From CAZQGE01 sp964592815 (GTDB lineage Bacteria > Bacillota > Clostridia > Christensenellales > CAG-917), in NCBI GenBank assembly GCA_964592815.1, contig CAZQGE010000011.1, forward strand, positions 1 to 36,102: a DNA stretch of 36,102 nt, written 5' to 3'. The notes beneath the pieces are model-generated. The model searched no databases. It had not been told where the DNA came from and saw only the letters and a program-made list of their open reading frames with translations. A program made the translations under genes and the position numbers. Position 1 is the first letter of the stretch. Every line of letters starts with the position of its first letter. This document shows positions 31,190-36,102 of the stretch, piece by piece.

Positions 31190-31266
31190 CACTAATATTT
31201 TGTGTTTGCGGACATACCGAACTATTGCTTTTTGTTTAAGCAGTAATAATAGTAGTAATATTCGGT
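31179..31266 (-). promoter_or_regulatory. Competing RNA stems of the tyrosine attenuator
   Basis: There are three segments on the minus strand. Segment 1, ACCGAATATT (31257-31266), overlaps the first Tyr codon. Segment 2, AATAGTTCGGTATG (31213-31226), begins at the leader stop codon. Segment 3, CATACCG (31179-31185), is part of the terminator. Segments 1 and 2 pair through ACCGAA/TTCGGT plus TATT/AATA with one bulge. Segments 2 and 3 pair through 7 contiguous base pairs. The 1:2 and 2:3 stems exclude each other, and 2:3 excludes the terminator. Confidence 0.85.
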
Positions 31267-31287
31267 TGCCAAAATTTGATTTATCAT
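31222..31287 (-). CDS. Tyrosine leader peptide of the aro operon
   Basis: This is a 21-residue open frame: M-I-N-Q-I-L-A-T-E, then six consecutive Tyr codons (31243-31260), then CLNKKQ and a TAG stop (31222-31224). It ends about 90 nt before aroF and immediately before antiterminator segment 2. By chance six Tyr in a row in front of a tyrosine-pathway operon is very unlikely. A ribosome stalled on the Tyr codons would mask segment 1 and free segment 2; one that reaches the stop would mask segment 2. No Shine-Dalgarno is visible, and the predicted transcription start is at or beside the ATG. No Phe or Trp codons occur. Confidence 0.88.
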   Translation of the reverse strand: MINQILATEYYYYYYCLNKKQ

Positions 31288-31293
31288 AAGACT

Positions 31294-31322
31294 AGCATAA
31301 GACTTTACGCAATTTTTGTCAA
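31294..31322 (-). promoter_or_regulatory. Promoter of the aro operon leader
   Basis: On the minus strand a perfect -35 TTGACA (31317-31322), a 17-nt spacer and a -10 TATGCT (31294-31299) end 6 nt before the leader ATG at 31287. Initiation would fall at or next to that ATG. Confidence 0.6.
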
Positions 31323-31356
31323 CAAATATTTCCTTATAAAAAGTTGAGTCAATTGG

Positions 31357-31385
31357 TTGACAAATGTTTTTTGTCTATTTAGAAT
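31357..31385 (+). promoter_or_regulatory. Promoter of the FMN riboswitch
   Basis: A perfect -35 TTGACA (31357-31362), a 17-nt spacer and a -10 TAGAAT (31380-31385) place the start a few nt before the aptamer. The promoter is divergent from the aro leader promoter 35 nt away. Confidence 0.8.
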
Positions 31386-31400
31386 AAAACTACAAATAAA

Positions 31401-31522
31401 ATTCTTTGGGCGGGTTAACCCGACCGGTGGTAATGCCGTTTTCAAGCGGACAAGTCCAACAGCCCCAACAGCCGATGCGGTGAGATTCCGCAACCGCCTG
31501 TAAAGTCAGACTGGGAAAGAAT
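31401..31522 (+). ncRNA. FMN riboswitch (RFN element)
   Basis: The aptamer is closed by ATTCTTT (31401-31407) with AAAGAAT (31516-31522). It contains the conserved RFN segments: GACCGGTGGTAATGCCG, the AAGTCC region, GATGCGGTGAGATTCCGCAA, and CCGCCTGTAAAGTCAGACTGGGA. The order and spacing match the six-stem FMN riboswitch. It controls the membrane protein gene 100 nt downstream. Confidence 0.95.
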
Positions 31523-31548
31523 CAAATTATTCCGCATAGGTTTATTTT

Positions 31549-31574
31549 GAGGTCTTCCAAAGACCTCTTTTTTT
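31549..31574 (+). terminator. Riboswitch-controlled terminator
   Basis: A perfect 7-bp stem (GAGGTCT with AGACCTC) with a 5-nt loop and a run of seven T follows the FMN aptamer by 26 nt. It is the probable expression platform, forming when FMN is bound. Confidence 0.88.
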
Positions 31575-31624
31575 ATCCGTTGCGGAAGTCTTTCGCTTGA
31601 CTTCCCCAAAAAAAGGAAGGAAAA

Positions 31625-32335
31625 ATGAAAAAAGCAGCAACCCCCAAGTTTAACAAAAAAGCCTTCACGTTTTCGACAAGAATGCTCGCATTCACGGGAC
31701 TTATGACAGCAATGGTCTTTGTTTGCACCTCATTTTTGAACGTCAACACAGGCAACACTTTCACTAACGTTGGTGACTCTGTAATCTTTATCACAGCTTA
31801 TCTTTTCGGGCCAATTCCCGCTATGATTGCAGGTGGTTTTGGAAGTTTTTTTGCAGATTTATACGTTTATCCCGCCACGATGTGGTACACACTCATAATA
31901 AAAGGTATCGAAGGGCTCATCTGTGGACTTATTATGCTAAGTTTCAAAAAACTTAACAAAAACAAATACACAGATATGGCAATATCTTTTTTCGCAATGC
32001 TAGTTTCTGCGCTGTTTATGATAGGCGGATACTACATTTCAAAGGCATTTTTTTATGGCACGCCTGCAAAAGCTCTTGTTTCTCTTGCAAGCAATGCAGT
32101 TCAAGGTAGTTTGTCTGTTGCCATTGCTTTTTCTGCGTTATTCATTTTACAGTTGAAGACGTTAAAACAAAAACTCCACCTTGAAATTACAACAAAAAAG
32201 CCTCAAGATGAACAAATCACAATAGGTGACTTTAGCAAAACCCTTGAATCGCCAACAAAGAACCAACAAACTGACTTTATCAATCAAAACGAAAAAGACG
32301 AAAGTGATAAGTCGAATGATGATAAATTCAATTAA
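31625..32335 (+). CDS. ECF transporter S component, predicted riboflavin uptake
   Basis: This is a membrane protein with about six helices between residues 18 and 178, of the ECF S-component type. The N-terminal T-R-M-L-A-F-T-G-L-M-T-A-M stretch is the typical first helix that contacts EcfT, and V-G-D-S-V-I-F...FGPIPAMIAGGFGSFFAD is the S-component core (PF07155-like rather than classical RibU). Regulation by an FMN riboswitch makes riboflavin (or FMN) the probable substrate. A hydrophilic, Lys/Asp-rich tail of about 50 residues (185-236) is an oddity. The ATG follows AAGGAAGG. The energising EcfA/A'/T subunits are not in this window. Confidence 0.83.
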   Translation: MKKAATPKFNKKAFTFSTRMLAFTGLMTAMVFVCTSFLNVNTGNTFTNVGDSVIFITAYLFGPIPAMIAGGFGSFFADLYVYPATMWYTLIIKGIEGLICGLIMLSFKKLNKNKYTDMAISFFAMLVSALFMIGGYYISKAFFYGTPAKALVSLASNAVQGSLSVAIAFSALFILQLKTLKQKLHLEITTKKPQDEQITIGDFSKTLESPTKNQQTDFINQNEKDESDKSNDDKFN

Positions 32336-32363
32336 AACACAATCAACAATCTGTTAATATGAT

Positions 32364-32396
32364 AAAGCAAAACGACGCGTTGCGTCGTTTTGCTTT
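32364..32396. terminator. Strong bidirectional terminator, riboflavin transporter / argF
   Basis: A perfect 15-bp stem (32364-32378 with 32382-32396) containing GCAAAACGACGC has only a 3-nt loop. It separates the convergent S-component and argF genes and ends both transcripts. Confidence 0.92.
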
Positions 32397-32416
32397 GGCT
32401 GAATATATCTTTTTGC

Positions 32417-33331
32417 TTACGCAAATTGATTGTGCATTAACTTCACCATAACAGCTTTCTGTACGTGCAAACGGTTTTCTGCTTGTTCAAAAATTTGGTT
32501 TGAGTGTTTTTCAAACACCTCCGTCGTTATTTCCTCGCCTTTATGAGCAGGCAAACAATGCAAAATCATTGCATCGGCTTTTGCAAAACTCATAACTTGT
32601 GAATTTACTTGATATTTTTTGAAAACCGAATTCCTTTCTTCCTTTTCGCATTCTTGTCCCATACTTGCCCATACGTCGGTGTAGACAATGTCAGAATTCT
32701 TTGCGCACTTTTCTATGTCGTCGCAAACGGTAATTTTACCATTTTCCTGTCCCCAAGAAATTAAATCGCTATCTGGCTTGTAGTTGTTTGGGCAAGCTAT
32801 CGAAATTTCCATTCCACTTTTTATACAACCGACTATAAGCGAGTTTGCCATATTGTTGCCGTCGCCTATAAAGCACAGTTTTAAGCCTTTTAATTGTCCC
32901 TTAAATTCACGTATGGTTTGCAAATCGGCAAGCACTTGGCACGGGTGGCAATAATCTGTCAAACCGTTTATAACTGGCACCGTTCCGTACTCGGCAAGCA
33001 TTTCAACGTCTTGCTGGCTGAACGTACGTATCATAATTCCGTCAACGTATCTGCTTAAAACTCTTGCGGTGTCTGAAATTGATTCTCCTCTATTCAGTTG
33101 AATATCGTTGCCGTTGAGATACATTGAATAACCGCCTAATTGGTGAATTCCAACCTCAAAAGAAACACGTGTTCTGGTTGACGCCTTTGAAAAAATTATA
33201 CCTAACGCCTTGCCGTCAAGATACGGTTTTCTTATGCCTTGTTTATTCTGGCTTTTTAGCGAGTCGGCAAGGTCAAGAATTTCTACAATTTCGTTTTGAC
33301 TCCAATCAGAGAGTTTAAGCAAATGTTTCAT
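32417..33331 (-). CDS. argF: Ornithine carbamoyltransferase
   Basis: It makes citrulline from ornithine and carbamoyl phosphate. At 304 residues it has all the signature motifs: STRTR at 51-55 (carbamoyl phosphate), HPCQ at 129-132, and HCLPAHKG near 262-269 with the ornithine-side Cys-Leu-Pro. It is the last gene of argG-argH-argF, 8 nt after argH, with an AGGAG site. A strong terminator follows. Confidence 0.96.
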   Translation of the reverse strand: MKHLLKLSDWSQNEIVEILDLADSLKSQNKQGIRKPYLDGKALGIIFSKASTRTRVSFEVGIHQLGGYSMYLNGNDIQLNRGESISDTARVLSRYVDGIMIRTFSQQDVEMLAEYGTVPVINGLTDYCHPCQVLADLQTIREFKGQLKGLKLCFIGDGNNMANSLIVGCIKSGMEISIACPNNYKPDSDLISWGQENGKITVCDDIEKCAKNSDIVYTDVWASMGQECEKEERNSVFKKYQVNSQVMSFAKADAMILHCLPAHKGEEITTEVFEKHSNQIFEQAENRLHVQKAVMVKLMHNQFA

Positions 33332-33339
33332 AGTTGCTC

Positions 33340-34719
33340 CTAAATTGTTTCTAACAATTTCTTAAGGTCTTTTATTTGATTTTTTACTGACTCGGGCGAT
33401 GCTCCGCCCAAAGAATTACGTTTTTCTACGCAATTTTTCATATCAATAGTTGCATAAACGTCATTTTCAAACAATGGACAATATGCTTTATAGTCTTCAA
33501 TTTCCAATTTATCCAACGCGCATTTTTTTGATATGCAAAGTGCAACCAGTTGCCCCGTCGTTTTGTATGCGTCACGGAAAGGGATACCTTTTTTTGTCAG
33601 ATAATCGGCAACGTCTGTCGCATTGATAAATCCACCTTTGGCTGCTTCCAACATATTTTCTTTGTTGACAGTTGCCGTGCTCAGCATATCCGAAAAAATT
33701 GGAATACACTTCAAAACTGTTTCAAAGCTATCAAAAATGCCTTCCTTGTCCTCTTGCATATCTTTGTTGTAGGCAAGTGGCAGTCCTTTCATAACAGTCA
33801 AAATGCTTATCAAATTTCCATACACCCTGCCCGTCTTTCCACGTATCAATTCCGCCATATCGGGGTTTTTCTTTTGTGGCATTATGCTGCTGCCAGTTGA
33901 ATAAGCATCGGATAGCTCTAAAAACTTAAATTCCCAAGAACACCAAAGTATTACTTCTTCCGAAAACCTTGACAAGTGCATCATAACAATCGCCAAGTCG
34001 TTTGCAAGTTCGCAAACAAAATCACGGTCAGAAACTCCATCAATGCTGTTTGCAGTTACACCGTCAAATTCAAGTTTATTCGCAACCATAAGTCTATCTA
34101 TCGGAAATGTCGTTCCCGCCAATGCAGAGCTTCCCAATGGTGATAGTTTTATTCGCTTCTCAGCATCAAACAAACGGTCAATATCACGCAAGAACATATT
34201 TGCATAAGCCAAAATGTGTTGCCCAAACGTTATTGGTTGCGCCCTTTGAAGATGAGTGTAACCAGGCATAACGGTATCGCAATGTTTTTCGGCAATATTG
34301 ACTAAATTTTCAACGAATTTTTTTAGTTCCACAACCGTCAACATTGACATTTTGTATAAATAAAGCCTTGTATCCAATGCTACTTGGTCGTTTCGGCTTC
34401 TTGCGGTGTGCAAGCGTTTGCCTACGTCTCCAAGTTTTTTTGTTAGTTCTGCCTCGACAAACATATGCACGTCTTCAGCTTCAAAATCAACTTTCAACTT
34501 TCCACTTTCGGCTTCATTTAACATATTGGCAAGTTCATCAACCAAAGTAGTGCTGTCTGTTTGCGATATTATACCCGTTGCGCCAAGCATTGTAGCGTGA
34601 GCAATGCTTCCTTTTATATCTTCTTCAAGCATTTTACTGTCAACTTTTATTGATGAATTAAACTCATTTGCTAAATCGTTTAGCGGAATTGAAAATCGTC
34701 CCGCCCACAGCTTTTCCAT
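33340..34719 (-). CDS. argH: Argininosuccinate lyase
   Basis: It splits argininosuccinate to arginine and fumarate. This 459-residue helical enzyme of the fumarase/aspartase superfamily has TARSRNDQVALD at 105-116, the catalytic-base region GYTHLQRAQPITFG at 153-166 (His156), and the flexible signature loop GSSIMPQKKNPD at 276-287 with the catalytic Ser. It lies 14 nt after argG and 8 nt before argF on the same strand, so the three form one operon. A small inverted repeat (AAATTGTT/AACAATTT) covers its last codons and has no U-tract. Confidence 0.97.
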   Translation of the reverse strand: MEKLWAGRFSIPLNDLANEFNSSIKVDSKMLEEDIKGSIAHATMLGATGIISQTDSTTLVDELANMLNEAESGKLKVDFEAEDVHMFVEAELTKKLGDVGKRLHTARSRNDQVALDTRLYLYKMSMLTVVELKKFVENLVNIAEKHCDTVMPGYTHLQRAQPITFGQHILAYANMFLRDIDRLFDAEKRIKLSPLGSSALAGTTFPIDRLMVANKLEFDGVTANSIDGVSDRDFVCELANDLAIVMMHLSRFSEEVILWCSWEFKFLELSDAYSTGSSIMPQKKNPDMAELIRGKTGRVYGNLISILTVMKGLPLAYNKDMQEDKEGIFDSFETVLKCIPIFSDMLSTATVNKENMLEAAKGGFINATDVADYLTKKGIPFRDAYKTTGQLVALCISKKCALDKLEIEDYKAYCPLFENDVYATIDMKNCVEKRNSLGGASPESVKNQIKDLKKLLETI

Positions 34720-34733
34720 AAAAACACCCTTAC

Positions 34734-35963
34734 CTATTTTTTGCGTTCCAAATCAAGCAACGCTTTTACCTTTATAGCTAAACCATAAAGATTGATAAAA
34801 CCTTCGCTGTCCTTTTGGTTATAAACGCTGTCAGCGTCAAACGTTGCAAACGCCTCACTATACAGCGAATACGGAGAACTAACTCCTGCGTTTATTATAT
34901 TGCCTTTATATAATTTGAGTTTGACGTCACCCGTCACGCATTCCTGCGTTTTATCCACAAACGCTTGTAATGCTTCACGCAAAGGAGTAAACCACTTTCC
35001 AAAATAAACAAGCTCAGCATACTGCTCTGCAACAAGTTTTTTGTAGTGCGACGTGTCGCGGTCAAGGCACAATGTTTCAAGAACTTCGTGCGCGCGGTAA
35101 AGAATTGTTCCGCCAGGGGTTTCATATACACCCCTTGATTTCATTCCTACCAAACGGTTTTCAACAATGTCGGCAAGTCCTATTCCGTTTTGTCCGCCCA
35201 ATTCGTTTAATTTTTCTACCAAAGCAACACCGTCTAATGCTTTTCCATCAAGCATAGTTGGAATGCCCTTTTCAAAATGAAGCGTCACATAAGTAGGCTT
35301 GTCTGGGGCTTGTTCAGGGGCAACACACATTTCCAAAAAATCTTTTTTTGCATATTGCGGTTCATTTGCGGGGTTCTCAAGGTCTAAACCTTCGTGCGAT
35401 AAATGCCATAAATTTTTGTCTTTTGAATAGTTTGTTTCACGATTGATTTTCAAAGGCACGTTGTGCGCTTCTGCATATTGAATTTCTTCTTCACGTGATT
35501 TTATATTCCAAATACGCCAAGGCGCAATAATCTCCATTTGCGGAGCAAATGCCTTGATTGTAAGTTCAAAACGAACTTGGTCGTTGCCCTTTCCTGTGCA
35601 ACCGTGACAAATTGCGTCTGCACCCTCTTTTATTGCAATTTCGGCAAGTCCTTTTGCAATCAATGGACGAGCAAAAGAAGTGCCAAGCAAATAATCGTTT
35701 TCATATTTTGCGCCTGCCTTCAAGGTCGGAAAAATATAATCTTGAACAAACTCTTTTTTTAAGTCCAAAACGTAAAGTTTGCTTGCGCCAGTCTTTATCG
35801 CTTTTTCTTCCAAACCGTCTAATTCCGTTCCCTGTCCAACGTCACCACTCACAGCTATAATTTCAGGATTGTCGTAATTTTCCTTTAACCAAGGAATAAT
35901 AATCGAAGTATCCAATCCACCCGAATATGCTAAAACTATTTTTTTGAATTTTTTCTCAGCCAT
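34734..35963 (-). CDS. argG: Argininosuccinate synthase
   Basis: This enzyme joins citrulline and aspartate with ATP. At 409 residues it is normal length. It opens with the PP-loop AYSGGLDTSI at 12-21 and shows GCTGKGNDQVRFE (about 119-131), the citrulline/aspartate-binding segment, followed by the synthetase/tetramerisation domain with a long C-terminal helix. The ATG has GAGAGG 8 nt upstream. It is the first gene of argG-argH-argF, with a good promoter at 35995-36023. Genes for ornithine synthesis are not in this window. Confidence 0.97.
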   Translation of the reverse strand: MAEKKFKKIVLAYSGGLDTSIIIPWLKENYDNPEIIAVSGDVGQGTELDGLEEKAIKTGASKLYVLDLKKEFVQDYIFPTLKAGAKYENDYLLGTSFARPLIAKGLAEIAIKEGADAICHGCTGKGNDQVRFELTIKAFAPQMEIIAPWRIWNIKSREEEIQYAEAHNVPLKINRETNYSKDKNLWHLSHEGLDLENPANEPQYAKKDFLEMCVAPEQAPDKPTYVTLHFEKGIPTMLDGKALDGVALVEKLNELGGQNGIGLADIVENRLVGMKSRGVYETPGGTILYRAHEVLETLCLDRDTSHYKKLVAEQYAELVYFGKWFTPLREALQAFVDKTQECVTGDVKLKLYKGNIINAGVSSPYSLYSEAFATFDADSVYNQKDSEGFINLYGLAIKVKALLDLERKK

Positions 35964-35994
35964 AAAAAAAACCTCTCAAATTTATTATAACTAA

Positions 35995-36023
35995 AATATA
36001 CATTTTATTTTTATAACGGTCAA
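35995..36023 (-). promoter_or_regulatory. Promoter of argG-argH-argF
   Basis: On the minus strand -35 TTGACC (36018-36023), a 17-nt spacer and -10 TATATT (35995-36000) give a 5' untranslated region of about 30 nt. Upstream to the window edge the DNA is A/T-rich with loose ArgR-like patches (for example CGAATAAAAATAAGC on the minus strand). Confidence 0.65.
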
Positions 36024-36102
36024 CTGTTTTTGTATATTTATTTATATTTGCTTATTTTTATTCGATATTATGCGTTTTATACGTTATTTTATTCAATTAT
36101 AC

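Noticed and set aside
31190..31300. T-box leader upstream of aroF
   Set aside because: The leader is too short and lacks the AGCNA specifier region and the T-box TGGNACCGCG sequence; the Tyr-rich reading frame and stems explain it better.

Overview
The window looks like a gene-dense stretch of a low-GC Clostridia chromosome, probably from an uncultured anaerobe. The main pointers are the SCIFF peptide with its radical SAM maturase, a sensory-type [FeFe]-hydrogenase-like protein with a SpoIIE-type phosphatase, ECF-type vitamin S components (BioY, ThiT and a riboflavin-type protein), formate-tetrahydrofolate ligase and a CIRCE element. I cannot place it more precisely. I see no phage, IS element, CRISPR array, rRNA or tRNA.

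Layout. At 1-217 there is a decayed fragment of the GTPase Der. Then come typA (-), a small zinc ribbon (-), yhbY with an overlapping 59-codon gene and a cation diffusion facilitator (+), and birA and bioY (-), with a BirA-type operator over the bioY -35 box. clpB (+) follows behind a CIRCE element, then an alpha/beta hydrolase (-), thiamine pyrophosphokinase (+), a ThiT with a 5-helix N-terminal extension under a TPP riboswitch (-), adenine deaminase (-), a Na+/Ca2+ exchanger (+), the SCIFF maturase and SCIFF peptide (-), a PLP amino-acid decarboxylase (-) and fhs (+).

From 31287 down to 20954 everything is on the minus strand: aroF-tyrA-aroB-aroA-aroC-chorismate mutase-aroE/aroK fusion-aroQ. 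These genes encode all seven steps from DAHP synthesis to chorismate, plus the mutase and dehydrogenase of the tyrosine branch. Only 26 nt later the same strand continues into the hydrogenase-like sensor and its phosphatase. The right end holds a riboflavin-type ECF S component under an FMN riboswitch (+) and an argG-argH-argF operon (-).

The most striking element is the leader of the aro operon (31157-31287, minus strand). It encodes a 21-residue peptide with six consecutive tyrosine codons. Behind it lie mutually exclusive RNA stems: a pause or protector hairpin, a 7-bp antiterminator and a 9-bp intrinsic terminator with a U-tract. This is the textbook arrangement of ribosome-mediated attenuation, here keyed to tyrosine, in a group that usually uses T-boxes for such genes. 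The putative promoter would start transcription at or next to the leader ATG, so the peptide may be translated from a leaderless end.

Regulation is unusually readable here: TPP and FMN riboswitches each followed by a terminator, BirA and HrcA operators, several consensus promoters and strong bidirectional terminators between convergent genes.
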